Shown here: positions 1 to 19,458 of the stretch, piece after piece
How positions within the stretch are numbered: position 1 is the first letter of the stretch
Layout of the letters: each line of letters opens with the position of its first letter
Source of the DNA: Streptomyces milbemycinicus
GTDB lineage: Bacteria; Actinomycetota; Actinomycetes; Streptomycetales; Streptomycetaceae
Reading direction: 5' to 3'
Length of the DNA stretch: 38,777 bases
Assembly (NCBI RefSeq): GCF_002154605.1
Contig: NZ_MUNE01000018.1
Span: 1-38,777 of the forward strand
Position numbers and translations under genes: made by a program
Notes under the pieces: model-generated
What the model saw: only the letters and a program-made list of their open reading frames with translations
Database searches by the model: none
What the model was told of the DNA's origin: nothing

Positions 1-366
1 GAGGCGGCGTACGTCGCGCTCCTCGCCGAGCTGCGCCGCGACGACGCCCGGTTACTGCTCGCCGAGCGCGACGTACGCCGCCTCGCCCCGGGCGTCGCCG
101 CCTGGCTGGAGCGCGGGGCCGCCCCCGACGCCGTACGCCGCACCCTGGCCGCCGGCCTCCCGCCGGACCTGCGCCACCCGGCCGCCCTCCTCGCGCACCG
201 TCTCACCACGCTGCTCCCGCCGCCTCTCCCGGAGGCCCAGCCCAGGTCGCACCGCGCCCCCCTCCAGAACTGCGACGGCTGCGACCGCGCCTTCCGCGCC
301 CCACGCCCCGGCCTCTGCCGCGACTGCCGAGAGACCCAACAGGCCCCGACGCGTGTCGCTGCCTGA
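1..366 (+). CDS. C-terminal fragment of an unrecognised Cys-pair protein
   Basis: Frame 1 is open from the first base to a TGA at 364-366, giving 121 residues of a protein whose start lies outside the window. The sequence is rich in Ala, Arg and Leu and probably helical. Near the end it has the spacing CxxC, about ten residues, then CxxC (CDGCDRAFRAPRPGLCRDC), which looks like a small zinc ribbon. Codon 52-54 is TTA, a codon rare in Streptomyces that needs the bldA tRNA. I do not recognise the family. Streptomyces helix-turn-helix regulators can end in a similar Cys-pair tail, but the part that would prove this is missing. Reading frame is well supported, function is not. Confidence 0.6.
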   Translation, partial: EAAYVALLAELRRDDARLLLAERDVRRLAPGVAAWLERGAAPDAVRRTLAAGLPPDLRHPAALLAHRLTTLLPPPLPEAQPRSHRAPLQNCDGCDRAFRAPRPGLCRDCRETQQAPTRVAA

Positions 367-601
367 GCGGGTCCGCACCTGCAAGAAGGAACTGAAGAAG
401 GAGACAAACACCGTCACCGGACATAAATCCGCAGAGCGGCGCTCGCGGACCGAGGCGCGGATGCGCCACTTCGCTCAGGCCCAGTCATGGGACGCACCGG
501 GCTGGGTCTCATCAGCCGGAGTCGGAGCCGCCCGGCTCGTTAGCATGGCCGTGAAGCCTTCGACTGCCCGGCGGAGCCGACAGACAGAGGAGCGAGCTGC
601 C

Positions 602-1198
602 ATGACGATCGCCCCGGACCACGCCGACCGAGACGCCCTCCGGTATCAGTCGATGCGGGACATCGTCGAGCAGATGCAGGAGAGCGTTCCCGGAAAACTG
701 GAGATCACGACGGAAGGGATCGTGCACGACATGATGTCGCCCGGGGGCCCGCACGAGCTGACAGCGGCACGCGTCAGTCGTCGGTTGGAGAAGGTCATGC
801 CGGACGGCATCCTCGCCCACACGGGAACGCCCGACGTCGAGGACCCGAACATCGGCGTGCTGCGCCACCCGGACGTAATCCTGATCGCCGAAGCGGACAT
901 GGAAGTCGAAGGGGCCTTCGATCCGCGCACGCTCATCGCGGCCATCGAGGTGGTGTCCCGCTCCAACCCGGACAACGACTGGGTGGGCAAGATGCGGGAC
1001 TACCCCCTGCTCGGTATTCCGGTGTACGTCATCTTCGACCCGCGCGCGGGCGACGGCGCCGTCCTGTCCGATATCCATCGGACGCCGAGCGGCCCCCGCT
1101 ACGCGACGAGGAAAGACTTCGTGTACGGCGAGGACGTGACGATCGGAGACTGGACGATCTCGACGGACAACCTCCCCCGCTACCCAGCGGGGCGCTGA
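602..1198 (+). CDS. Uma2-family (DUF820) restriction-endonuclease-like protein
   Basis: A 198-residue protein from ATG 602, chosen over an upstream in-frame ATG at 353 because a GGAG ribosome site lies just before it and the family fold starts here. The Uma2 core is visible: PDV with Asp91, then an IEVVS strand with Glu116, Lys130 in GKMRDYP, followed by GIPVYVIFDPR. This is the PD-(D/E)XK-like arrangement of the family, and the length is normal. Streptomyces genomes carry many such genes, and the biological role and substrate are unknown. It ends 12 bases from the convergent hydrolase gene, with no clear terminator between them. Confidence 0.85.
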   Translation: MTIAPDHADRDALRYQSMRDIVEQMQESVPGKLEITTEGIVHDMMSPGGPHELTAARVSRRLEKVMPDGILAHTGTPDVEDPNIGVLRHPDVILIAEADMEVEGAFDPRTLIAAIEVVSRSNPDNDWVGKMRDYPLLGIPVYVIFDPRAGDGAVLSDIHRTPSGPRYATRKDFVYGEDVTIGDWTISTDNLPRYPAGR

Positions 1199-1210
1199 CG
1201 ACCCAAGCCG

Positions 1211-2053
1211 CTACTCCGCCACCGCCAGCCTCCGGTCCAGGAAGTCGATGACCGTACGGGCCAGCGCGACGCGGTGGTCGGACAGGGCGTGGTCGCTCGG
1301 GAAGACGTGGTGTTCCAGCCGGGGCACCGGGTGCGCCTCGTACGCCTTCACCAGCGGCTCGTGGTGGATCTCGTGCGGTGTCGCGGTGTCGCGGCTGGTG
1401 CCGACGAGCAGTACGGGGCGGTCGGCCAGGCGCGGGGCGAGCCGAGCCAGGCTCCAGGCGTCCCCTGCCGCCTCCATCTCGGCGACGAGCGCTTCGCCGC
1501 TGGTGCCTCGGAGCGGCAGCAGCTCCTCCTCGAACGCCTCAACATACCCGCGGCGCACCGCCGGATCGGTGAACGTGGGGGCGACCGCGCCGAAGTTGAA
1601 GCCGGACACGGACGCCACCGCCCCGATGGTGGGGTCGCCCGCCGCCGTCATCAGCGCCGTGAAACCGCCGAGGCTGTGGCCGACGAGGGCCAGCCGCCGG
1701 GGGTCGAGGCGGTGGGCACCCGCGATCTCGTCCGTGCGGATCGCGGCGGTCACCTGGGCGGCGTCCTCCAGGACATGCCCCCAGGACCAGGTGCCGCCCA
1801 TGCCCCATGAGCCCCGGTAGTGGAACACCAGAGCCGCGTAGCCCGCCCGGCGCAGCGCCTGCGCCAGGTCGAAGTTGCGCTCGTTGCCGGGGAAGCCGTG
1901 CAGGACGACGACGATCGGGTGCGGTCCAGGGCCCGCGGGAATGTGCAGGATCCCCTGCAAGGTCTCGCCGCCGCTGGTGAACCGCAGCGCCGGGGTGCTC
2001 GCCGCCGGCGCCAGCGCGCTCGACGGGTCGGATACGAGGAAGTCGGCCGTCAT
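1211..2053 (-). CDS. alpha/beta-hydrolase (serine hydrolase)
   Basis: A 280-residue protein from the ATG at 2053. An in-frame ATG at 2128 exists, but a GGAG site stands 5 bases before 2053. The fold signatures are an HGFPGNERN oxyanion loop (around residue 52), the nucleophile elbow GHSLGG with Ser127, an acid in TSRD (about Asp222) and a histidine in SDHALSDH (about residues 255-260). There is no signal peptide, so it is likely a cytoplasmic esterase or peptidase-like hydrolase. The substrate cannot be told from sequence. It lies 87 bases downstream of the kinase gene on the same strand and may be co-transcribed with it. Confidence 0.85.
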   Translation of the reverse strand: MTADFLVSDPSSALAPAASTPALRFTSGGETLQGILHIPAGPGPHPIVVVLHGFPGNERNFDLAQALRRAGYAALVFHYRGSWGMGGTWSWGHVLEDAAQVTAAIRTDEIAGAHRLDPRRLALVGHSLGGFTALMTAAGDPTIGAVASVSGFNFGAVAPTFTDPAVRRGYVEAFEEELLPLRGTSGEALVAEMEAAGDAWSLARLAPRLADRPVLLVGTSRDTATPHEIHHEPLVKAYEAHPVPRLEHHVFPSDHALSDHRVALARTVIDFLDRRLAVAE

Positions 2054-2140
2054 CATCTCTCCACTGTCGAGATCCCGGGCTCCGAGATCTCCACGTTCGA
2101 GACCCCACACGAGATCGAGAAGCCTCATTGTCTGCCCGGA

Positions 2141-4456
2141 CTAGATCCTTGCTCCTGTGGCCGTATCCAGGGCATACACGGCTTCTTTGTTCTTGCTGAC
2201 GACATAAAGCACCCCGTCGCCGATCCGCAGGGAGTTGCCGCTGATGGCTGAGCCCCACTTCTTCGTACCGGTGGCCTCGTGGAGCGCCTGGACATGGGGG
2301 TTGTCGGCGGTCTCGCTGACGTACACCACCTTGCCGGCACCCACCAACTTCTGACGCTCAGGGCTGGTGATCGACCACTCCGTCTTCCCCGAGGCCACGT
2401 TCAGGGCATACGTCTGATCGCGTCCGCGTACGTACAACGCCCGATCGATTGCCGTCAGCGTGCCGAAGCCCAGGTCGTCTCCCAGACGCTCGGACCACTT
2501 CTGCTTCCCGGTGGCCGAGTCCAGCGCGTGTACGGTCCGTTCATCAAAATCTTTGGCGGAGGTCCCGACGACATACGCCACCCCGCCGACCACCTCCGTG
2601 CCCTTGTGCGCGCTGGAGGAGCCGCCCGCGAATTGGTTGGTGGGACTGACGAACTCCCATTTCCGCGCGCCCGTGGCCGCGTCCAGCGCATACATGGTGA
2701 TGGGCTCGACGACCGTACGGGTGTACACCAGCCCGCCGGCCGTCCATAGCCGATCGGCCCAGCGGCCGGTCAACTCCCACTTCTTGCTGCCGGTGGCCGC
2801 GTCGAGCGCCCGCAGGTCGCCCTTGCCGTCGATGTAGACGTGCACTGCCCCGTCGCCCGCTACCAGATAGTCCTTGACGCCGATGATTCCGCGTCGCGTC
2901 GCCCACTTCTCGGTACCGGTGGCCGCGTCCAAGGAGTGGATGGCCTCATCGTCCGAGACGTACACCTGCACCATCCCGCCGACCGCCGTCAACCAGGTGA
3001 CGCTGCCGCCGGGGGCGTAGTCCCACTTCTTCTTTCCGGTGACCGCGTCCAGAACGCAGAGTTTGTCGTCCGTGCCCATGACGTACACCGCTCCGCCGAT
3101 CACCGCCGGAGTCGGGACGTTCAGGGAGTCGCCCTCATTGGCGCCGGCTTGGCCGTAGCCCCCGTCCTTGAGGCGGTAGGACCACTTCTTCTTCCCGGTG
3201 GCCCCGTCCAGCGCGTACACCGTGGCGTCCTGGAGGTCCTGCCCCTTGATGTACACCACCTTGCCGTCCACCACAGGGGGCGAGAGCTTCTGGCCACCGG
3301 CGGCGAACCATGCCCCGCTTGCCGACGTCCCGTGGTCGGGAGACTTCCCGTCGTCGGAAGACGCCCCGTCGTCGAGAAGGGCGAAGCCGGTCGGGATGCC
3401 CGCACCGGCCGCGATGGCGGCGGCACCGAGCCACAAGGCCCTGCGCCGGGTGACGAACCCTGCCCGGCGCGGGGTTGGCCACGCCACGCGCGTCGGCGGT
3501 AGCCCGGCCGTAGCGGTGGCTGCGTCCGCCGTCGCGGGCGACGCGGGGCCGGCGGGTGTGATGTCCCTGGCGTCCCCGGCGTCGGCGGTGCGCGTGGCCA
3601 TGTCGTGCAGGCTCGGGCCGGAGGCCGCCGAGGACGCGGAGGCCGCCGGGGACGAGAGGGCGCGGAGGCGGTCGTGGACCTGGGCCGCGGAGGCCGGCCG
3701 GTCCTCGGGCGCCTTGGCGAGCAGTTCCATGACGAGTTCGTCCAGGGCCGCCGGCACCCCGGGCCGGATCCGCCCCGGGGGCACGGGGGTCTTGGTCAGA
3801 TGGGCGCTCATCATCGACGCCGCGCTGGTGGCATCGAACGGGAGCTTCCCGGTGAGCAGTTCGTGGAGGACGCAGCCGAGGGAGTACAGGTCCGAGCGTG
3901 CTTCGCCGGAGTGCCCGTCGAACCGCTCCGGCGGCATGTACGGGAACGTCCCCATCACCTTGCTCGACGGCAGCGCCTCCATGAACCGGGCGATGCCGAA
4001 ATCGAGAATCTTCACCCGCCCGTCCGCGGCCAGATGCAGGTTCGCCGGCTTCAGGTCCCGGTGGATGACGTCCGCCTCATGGGCCCGGGTCAGCCCGGCC
4101 GCCGCCTGCGCGACCCAGTCGACCGCGGTGGCCACCGGCGGGGGGCCGTCCTCGCGCAGCACCGTGGCCAGGTTCCGCCCCTCGAGCAACTCCATGACCA
4201 GGAACAGCGACCCCTCCGCCTCGTCCTCACCGAAGTCGTGCACGGTGACCACGGCGGGATGGTTGAGCGCTCCGGCGGTGTTGGCCTCGCGGCGGAACAG
4301 GTCGGCAGAGGTGGTATCGCCCCTGTCGTGCGGCAGCAGCTTGACCGCCACCCGCCGCCCGATCACTCGGTCGCGGCCCTCCCACACCTCGCCCATACCG
4401 CCGCGGCCGACGAACCGCACCAACTCGTAACGCCCGACCAGAACCCGCGCCACCAT
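2141..4456 (-). CDS. membrane Ser/Thr protein kinase with PQQ-type beta-propeller sensor
   Basis: A 771-residue Hanks-type kinase. The kinase domain (about residues 9-268) has a Gly-rich loop GRGGMGEVW, Lys39 in VAVKLL, the catalytic HRDLKPAN with Asp134, and DFG at 152-154. A Pro/Ala-rich linker leads to one membrane segment (about 340-361). The remainder (about 385-771) is built of repeats ending in ALDxATGxxKW; I count nine, the last cut short at the C-terminus. Such repeats form a PQQ-type beta-propeller, expected outside the membrane. The layout is a receptor kinase in which the propeller senses a ligand or the cell wall; the ligand is unknown. ATG 4456 is used; GTG 4453 is also possible. 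No terminator is obvious after the TAG. Confidence 0.92.
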   Translation of the reverse strand: MVARVLVGRYELVRFVGRGGMGEVWEGRDRVIGRRVAVKLLPHDRGDTTSADLFRREANTAGALNHPAVVTVHDFGEDEAEGSLFLVMELLEGRNLATVLREDGPPPVATAVDWVAQAAAGLTRAHEADVIHRDLKPANLHLAADGRVKILDFGIARFMEALPSSKVMGTFPYMPPERFDGHSGEARSDLYSLGCVLHELLTGKLPFDATSAASMMSAHLTKTPVPPGRIRPGVPAALDELVMELLAKAPEDRPASAAQVHDRLRALSSPAASASSAASGPSLHDMATRTADAGDARDITPAGPASPATADAATATAGLPPTRVAWPTPRRAGFVTRRRALWLGAAAIAAGAGIPTGFALLDDGASSDDGKSPDHGTSASGAWFAAGGQKLSPPVVDGKVVYIKGQDLQDATVYALDGATGKKKWSYRLKDGGYGQAGANEGDSLNVPTPAVIGGAVYVMGTDDKLCVLDAVTGKKKWDYAPGGSVTWLTAVGGMVQVYVSDDEAIHSLDAATGTEKWATRRGIIGVKDYLVAGDGAVHVYIDGKGDLRALDAATGSKKWELTGRWADRLWTAGGLVYTRTVVEPITMYALDAATGARKWEFVSPTNQFAGGSSSAHKGTEVVGGVAYVVGTSAKDFDERTVHALDSATGKQKWSERLGDDLGFGTLTAIDRALYVRGRDQTYALNVASGKTEWSITSPERQKLVGAGKVVYVSETADNPHVQALHEATGTKKWGSAISGNSLRIGDGVLYVVSKNKEAVYALDTATGARI

Positions 4457-4737
4457 TCGTGCCCCCCAAGCGGAATGAGCGAAGCGTAGCGGCCGGACGC
4501 CGAGGGCGCAGCCGTCACTCCCGCCCCTCCTTCGCCCTGCCGCGTCAGCGGAGCATCAACGAGGCGTCAACGGGGCCCGCCATCCTTGCCCGGACCGGGC
4601 ACCCGTAAACCAACTCTTGCCCGATTCGTGACCGACACCATGCCCAAGACGGACAACCTTCCAAGATCACCAACCGTCCCATAGCACGGAGAAGCAGCCG
4701 GAGACAACGTGCTGCACAACGGGACGGGGTCACCAGG

Positions 4738-6873
4738 TTGAACAGTCGATCCGCCGCGCCTGCCGCCACGCGCAGGCAGGCACTCGCCGCGCTGGCCGCT
4801 CTCACCGCCGCCACCGCGGCCACCACCGCGGGCTGCAGCGGCTCCTCGGGCGCCTCGCCCACCTCGGCCGTCCCGGGCCGGCCGCTGTCGCCGCGCCCCG
4901 CGGAGTCGTTCGCGAACACCGAGAACGCGCTGCTGCTGCAGATCCTCGCCCACCCCGACGACGACCTGTACTTCATGAACCCGGACGCCGAGCACATGCT
5001 GACCGCCGGGGTGCCGGTGGTCTGCGTGTACGTCACGGCGGGCGAGGCGGCGGGGATCAACCGGGAGGCCGGTACTCCCCGGCCGGGCGCGGACAAGGCC
5101 GCGTACTCCGCGGCGCGCCATCAGGGGCTGCGCCAGGCGTACGCGCAGCTGCTGGGGCTCGACAAGTTCACCCGCTGGCGGCGCTCGGTGCTTGAGCTGC
5201 CCGGCGGGGTCACGGCGGAGACGAACGTGCTGGGGAACGGCGGGCGCAGCGTGCGGCTGATCTTCCTCAACATCGCCATGCTGTCCCCGGGGAACGTACG
5301 CATCCCCCAGCTGTGGAATCTCCCGGGCATCCTCATGCGTACGCTCATCGCCGCCGACTCCCCGGTCCGCACCCCCAGCACCTACCGCCACCAGACCCTC
5401 GTCGACGTGCTCGCCGGGATCATGGACCGCTACCGGCCCACCGTGATCCACACCCTGGACCCCGACCCCGACTTCCAGGTCCACGACGCCACCCACCCCC
5501 GCGACAACGACCAGCCGGGCTGCTCCGACCACCGGGACCACACCCCGGTCGCGCTGTTCGCCTGGAAGGCCATCGCGCAGTGGGCGGACGATGTGGCGCG
5601 GCGCGAGAAGCGGGCGCCGCGCTTCACGGTCACGTCGTTCCGCGGCTACTACAACCAGCGCTGGCCGCACAATCTGCCGCCCGCCGTGGTCGAGCAGAAG
5701 GCCCGCGCCGTGGCGGCGTACGGCGGCAGCCCCCAATGGAACTGCGGCAACGCGGCGGGCTGCGGCGACTACGGGCAGGGCGGCACCCGGCCGCTGACCA
5801 ACCGCAAGGGCTGGATCCGCTCCACCCACTACCGCTATCCCAGCGCCCTGCCCACACCGCTGACCGACCCCGACGGCCGCCTCGTCGCATACGGCGCGCT
5901 GGGCGCGCAGGCCGTGCGGTGGCGCGAGACCGCGCCCGGCAGCGGGCGCTTCGGCGCGCCGCAGGGCCTGGGCGGCGGGCCGCTGGCCCCGGCGCTGTGC
6001 GCGGTACGGGACTCCCGCGGCCGCCATGTGCTGATCGCGCTGCGCTTCTCCGCGCTGGACGGACAGGGCGGCGCCAACAGCCGCGAGCTGGTGGCGCTGG
6101 AACAGCGCACCCCGGGCGGGCCGTTCCGCGCCTGGACCGGCCTCGGTACCCCCGACTCCGACCCCGAGCACGGCCGCCGCGTCGGCTGCCCGGCGGCCGT
6201 GGCCACCCCGGACGGCCGCGTCCATCTCTTCGTACGCACCGCCGACAAGGGTCTGGCCACCCGGATACGGGACGCGAACGGGGCGTGGGGGCCCTGGCAG
6301 CGGCTGGACGGCGGCGAGATCCAGGACGGGCTGACCGTGCTGCTGGACCGGCAGGCACGGGTCCATGTCGTCGCGGCGGGCCGTGACACCGTGCACCACT
6401 GGGCCCAGGACCAGCCGGGCGGCCCGGTGGCGCTCCGGCCGCCGGCGGGGCTGCCGCGGCCGGGCGAGCAGCCGGGCGCGGTGCCCTCCCCGGACGGGTC
6501 GATCGCGCTGGTCTACCGCCCGCCCGCCGGAGCGGTGCCGTATCTCTACGGCGACGGCGGCGGCGACAGTGGCGTCGGCACCTCCGTACCACTGCGCCAC
6601 TTCGAGAGCTACGGCCCGGTCACCGCCCACGCCCTGGCCGCGTCCGGCGGCCGCCAGGGGCCGCTTCTGCTGCTGGGCCGGGATCTGAACGGCGAGGTCC
6701 AGGTCCAGTACGGCACAAAGCCCGCGGCGAAACCGCTGCGCCCCACGAGCCGGCTGGTCCCGGTGGGTACGCCGACGCTGCTGGCGGGCGAGGGCGAGCA
6801 GGTGCGCGTGGTGGGCATGTCCCCCGGCGCCGCGCCCTGGATCTGGCGGCCCCGCGCCACCTCCCGGGCGTGA
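4738..6873 (+). CDS. Tat-exported lipoprotein: PIG-L deacetylase with lectin-like repeats
   Basis: A 711-residue protein from a TTG start (4738), with only a weak purine stretch before it. The N-terminus has a twin arginine (TRRQALAALAAL) and a lipobox TAGC with Cys33, so it is probably exported folded and lipid-anchored. The PIG-L (LmbE-like) zinc deacetylase domain starts with AHPDDD (residues 71-76), and a DHRDH motif supplies the later metal ligand; family members remove N-acetyl groups from GlcNAc-like sugars. From about residue 345 on, repeated W-W-LGG and DGRxHLFVR motifs resemble PLL/tachylectin-type sugar-binding propeller blades. The gene converges with tuf, sharing a hairpin terminator. 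The exact start is uncertain. Confidence 0.85.
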   Translation: MNSRSAAPAATRRQALAALAALTAATAATTAGCSGSSGASPTSAVPGRPLSPRPAESFANTENALLLQILAHPDDDLYFMNPDAEHMLTAGVPVVCVYVTAGEAAGINREAGTPRPGADKAAYSAARHQGLRQAYAQLLGLDKFTRWRRSVLELPGGVTAETNVLGNGGRSVRLIFLNIAMLSPGNVRIPQLWNLPGILMRTLIAADSPVRTPSTYRHQTLVDVLAGIMDRYRPTVIHTLDPDPDFQVHDATHPRDNDQPGCSDHRDHTPVALFAWKAIAQWADDVARREKRAPRFTVTSFRGYYNQRWPHNLPPAVVEQKARAVAAYGGSPQWNCGNAAGCGDYGQGGTRPLTNRKGWIRSTHYRYPSALPTPLTDPDGRLVAYGALGAQAVRWRETAPGSGRFGAPQGLGGGPLAPALCAVRDSRGRHVLIALRFSALDGQGGANSRELVALEQRTPGGPFRAWTGLGTPDSDPEHGRRVGCPAAVATPDGRVHLFVRTADKGLATRIRDANGAWGPWQRLDGGEIQDGLTVLLDRQARVHVVAAGRDTVHHWAQDQPGGPVALRPPAGLPRPGEQPGAVPSPDGSIALVYRPPAGAVPYLYGDGGGDSGVGTSVPLRHFESYGPVTAHALAASGGRQGPLLLLGRDLNGEVQVQYGTKPAAKPLRPTSRLVPVGTPTLLAGEGEQVRVVGMSPGAAPWIWRPRATSRA

Positions 6874-6894
6874 GAGCGCCGTAGGGCCACGCCA

Positions 6895-6937
6895 AAGGCC
6901 CCGCTCCACCGTCCTTGCGGACGGGGTGCGGGGCCTT
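6895..6937. terminator. bidirectional hairpin terminator between PIG-L gene and tuf
   Basis: A perfect 10-bp inverted repeat (AAGGCCCCGC at 6895-6904, GCGGGGCCTT at 6928-6937) encloses a second stem (CCGTCC/GGACGG, loop TTGC). It sits in the 92-bp gap between two converging genes, so it can end both transcripts. There is no long T tract, as is usual for Streptomyces. Confidence 0.8.
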
Positions 6938-6965
6938 GGAACAGCCTGCTCCGTAGAGCGTCAGG

Positions 6966-8159
<1,194 letters not shown>

Positions 8160-8382
8160 TGGGGTCCTCCTGTGGAATGGTTCTGTACGCATCCACACCG
8201 TGCGGATGGGTTCAGGTGGTCTTACCGAACCGGCCAGGACCCCGAGGGGGATGCCCTTCGCCGTATTCGTGTGGGGGCCGGCGGCCGGGGCCCGTCACAG
8301 ACGCCACGATGAGCGATCTGCGACGGAATGCCCCGATGCCTTTGCTCCAGCCTAAAGGGTGAGAAACGCGGATGAACCCGCC
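8160..8382 (-). promoter_or_regulatory. fusA-tuf intergenic region with leader hairpin
   Basis: This 223-bp gap between fusA and tuf holds no gene. Work on Streptomyces tuf1 places a tuf-specific promoter between these genes; here I see only a poor candidate (TTCATC, 16 bp, TAGGCT on the minus strand, near 8350-8380), so it is not mapped firmly. A small stem with arms CATCC/GGATG (8190-8208) lies about 20 bases before the tuf ribosome site and could affect translation. Confidence 0.4.
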
Positions 8383-10506
<2,124 letters not shown>

Positions 10507-10544
10507 ATGGCTCAGTCTTCTCTCGGTTCTCGATGGGGTAGCGA

Positions 10545-11015
10545 CTACCAGCGGTAGTGCGCGAAGGCCTTGTTGGACTCGGCCATCTTGTGGGTGTCCT
10601 CGCGACGCTTGACGGAGGCGCCCAGACCGTTGCTGGCGTCCAGCAGCTCGTTCATCAGACGCTCGGTCATGGTCTTCTCGCGACGGGCGCGGGAGTAGCC
10701 CACGAGCCAGCGCAGCGCGAGGGTGGAGGAGCGGCCGGGGCGAACCTCGACCGGCACCTGGTAGGTGGCGCCACCGACGCGGCGGGAGCGGACCTCGAGG
10801 GTCGGCTTCACGTTCTCCAGCGCGCGCTTGAGCGTGATGACCGGGTCGTTACCGGACTTCTCGCGCAGGCCCTCCATGGCGCCGTAGACGATGCGCTCGG
10901 CGGTGGAGCGCTTGCCGTTCAGCAGCACCTTGTTGATGAGGGAGGTCACCAGAGGAGAGTTGTAGACCGGGTCGATGATGACCGGGCGCTTCGGGGCGGG
11001 GCCCTTACGAGGCAT
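10545..11015 (-). CDS. rpsG: 30S ribosomal protein S7
   Basis: A 156-residue S7, the primary 16S rRNA binding protein that nucleates assembly of the 30S head. The sequence from [10 protein letters not shown] to the end in AHYRW is typical of the family, including [11 protein letters not shown] and [10 protein letters not shown]. The ATG is 2 bases after the rpsL stop, and its GGAG site lies within the last rpsL codons, so translation is likely coupled. In E. coli S7 represses its own operon; whether it does so here is not shown by the sequence. Confidence 0.98.
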   Translation of the reverse strand: MPRKGPAPKRPVIIDPVYNSPLVTSLINKVLLNGKRSTAERIVYGAMEGLREKSGNDPVITLKRALENVKPTLEVRSRRVGGATYQVPVEVRPGRSSTLALRWLVGYSRARREKTMTERLMNELLDASNGLGASVKRREDTHKMAESNKAFAHYRW

Positions 11016-11017
11016 TC

Positions 11018-11389
11018 TTACTTCTCCTTCTTGGCGCCGTAGCGGCTGCGAGCCTGCTTGCGGTTCTTGACGCCCTGCGTGTCGAGGGAGCCGCGGATGA
11101 TCTTGTAGCGAACACCCGGCAGGTCCTTCACACGGCCGCCACGCACGAGCACGATGGAGTGCTCCTGCAGGTTGTGGCCCTCACCCGGAATGTAAGCGGT
11201 GACCTCGATGCCGCTGGTCAGACGCACACGCGCGACCTTACGCAGGGCCGAGTTCGGCTTCTTCGGGGTGGTCGTGAACACACGCGTGCAGACGCCACGG
11301 CGCTGGGGCGAACCCTCGAGCGCGGGCGTCTTGTTCTTCTCGACCTTGTCCTGCCGGCCCTTGCGGACCAGCTGCTGGATCGTAGGCAC
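11018..11389 (-). CDS. rpsL: 30S ribosomal protein S12
   Basis: A 123-residue S12 of the decoding centre, from GTG 11389 with a GGAGA site 5 bases upstream. The conserved [13 protein letters not shown] and [12 protein letters not shown] loops are intact. Lys43 and Lys88, the positions changed in streptomycin-resistant and antibiotic-overproducing rpsL mutants, are both lysine, so this is the wild-type, streptomycin-sensitive form. It is the first gene of the str operon, with a candidate promoter about 225 bp upstream. Confidence 0.98.
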   Translation of the reverse strand: MPTIQQLVRKGRQDKVEKNKTPALEGSPQRRGVCTRVFTTTPKKPNSALRKVARVRLTSGIEVTAYIPGEGHNLQEHSIVLVRGGRVKDLPGVRYKIIRGSLDTQGVKNRKQARSRYGAKKEK

Positions 11390-11612
11390 CGTTTCTCCGG
11401 TTTCTGTGTGCCAGTCTCGATAAAGCTAACCTGGGGATTTCTCCGACCCACGCGGTCGGGTGTGTCGCGCACTGCAGACCCCCGCGCAGATTGCGGGAGA
11501 GTGCAGATTGTCGGTGTCGACACCTCGGTCTCCCGGGGAGGCCCCTCCGGGCCCTGAGGCCGCTGAAGAGTGCGCATACGGGAGCCCAGGGACACCCCAG
11601 GCACAAGGTCAG

Positions 11613-11641
11613 AGCGTACCTATCGCATCGGCTCCGGTCAA
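11613..11641 (-). promoter_or_regulatory. candidate str-operon promoter before rpsL
   Basis: On the minus strand a -35 TTGACC (11636-11641) and a -10 TACGCT (11613-11618) are exactly 17 bp apart, a good match to the housekeeping (HrdB) pattern. The leader to the rpsL GTG would be about 215 nt. The whole rpoC-rpsL gap (11390-11739) contains this promoter, the rpoC terminator and no supported gene. Confidence 0.55.
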
Positions 11642-11686
11642 AACAAATGCACACGCGGCAAGGCACACCGGCCCGCCAGCATAGCC

Positions 11687-11723
11687 GCAGGGCGGCCACC
11701 CCGCCATGGGATGACCGCCCTGC
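11687..11723 (-). terminator. rpoC terminator hairpin
   Basis: Perfect 9-bp arms (GCAGGGCGG at 11687-11695 and CCGCCCTGC at 11715-11723) begin 16 bases past the rpoC stop. The loop can pair further. It separates the rpoBC and str transcripts. Confidence 0.75.
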
Positions 11724-11739
11724 GCCCGTGGATACGGGA

Positions 11740-15639
<3,900 letters not shown>

Positions 15640-15741
15640 TTGTCGTCAATCCCTCTTTCAGGGTCGTGTCTTCGGGTCTGACTGGGGGTCCGGGGAGAGG
15701 CCGGGGCGGTCGCGGTGGACTTTTCGCCCCGGCCAGACCCG

Positions 15742-19224
<3,483 letters not shown>

Positions 19225-19287
19225 GAGGGGGTCCTTCCGAGGGCTCGGACTCACTACGCGCGTGCCGGTCCCAACTCGAGCCACAGA

Positions 19288-19315
19288 AGGAAATCCCTGG
19301 TCAGAGAGATTTCCT
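19288..19315 (-). promoter_or_regulatory. hairpin in the rpoB leader RNA
   Basis: Arms AGGAAATC (19288-19295) and GATTTCCT (19308-19315) are perfect complements around a 12-nt loop, about 65 bases before the rpoB start. It is AT-rich for this genome and has no T tract, so it is more likely a leader RNA structure than a terminator. Function unknown. Confidence 0.45.
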
Positions 19316-19385
19316 CGGCAGTGCTCTCAGGTGGGCATGCCCCTGGTGACGGGCAGGAGGCAGCTAACAGGCAGCGCAAAGGGTC

Positions 19386-19414
19386 AGTGTAGCCACTTGG
19401 CACACTGATGTCCA
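19386..19414 (-). promoter_or_regulatory. rpoB promoter
   Basis: On the minus strand TGGACA (19409-19414) and TACACT (19386-19391) are separated by exactly 17 bp, a strong housekeeping promoter. Transcription would start near 19379, giving a leader of about 155 nt. It lies downstream of the rplL terminator, so rpoBC is expressed apart from rplJL. Confidence 0.7.
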
Positions 19415-19458
19415 GCTCCGAGTTTCTGAGACCGGCAGAGCCAATCTCTCCCTCCGCT

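Noticed and set aside
4567-6909. A long minus-strand frame across the PIG-L gene
   Set aside because: Arg/Gly/Ala-rich shadow; the plus-strand frame has the signal peptide and the deacetylase motifs.
11130-11390. Streptomycin-resistance mutation in rpsL
   Set aside because: Lys43 and Lys88 are both wild type.
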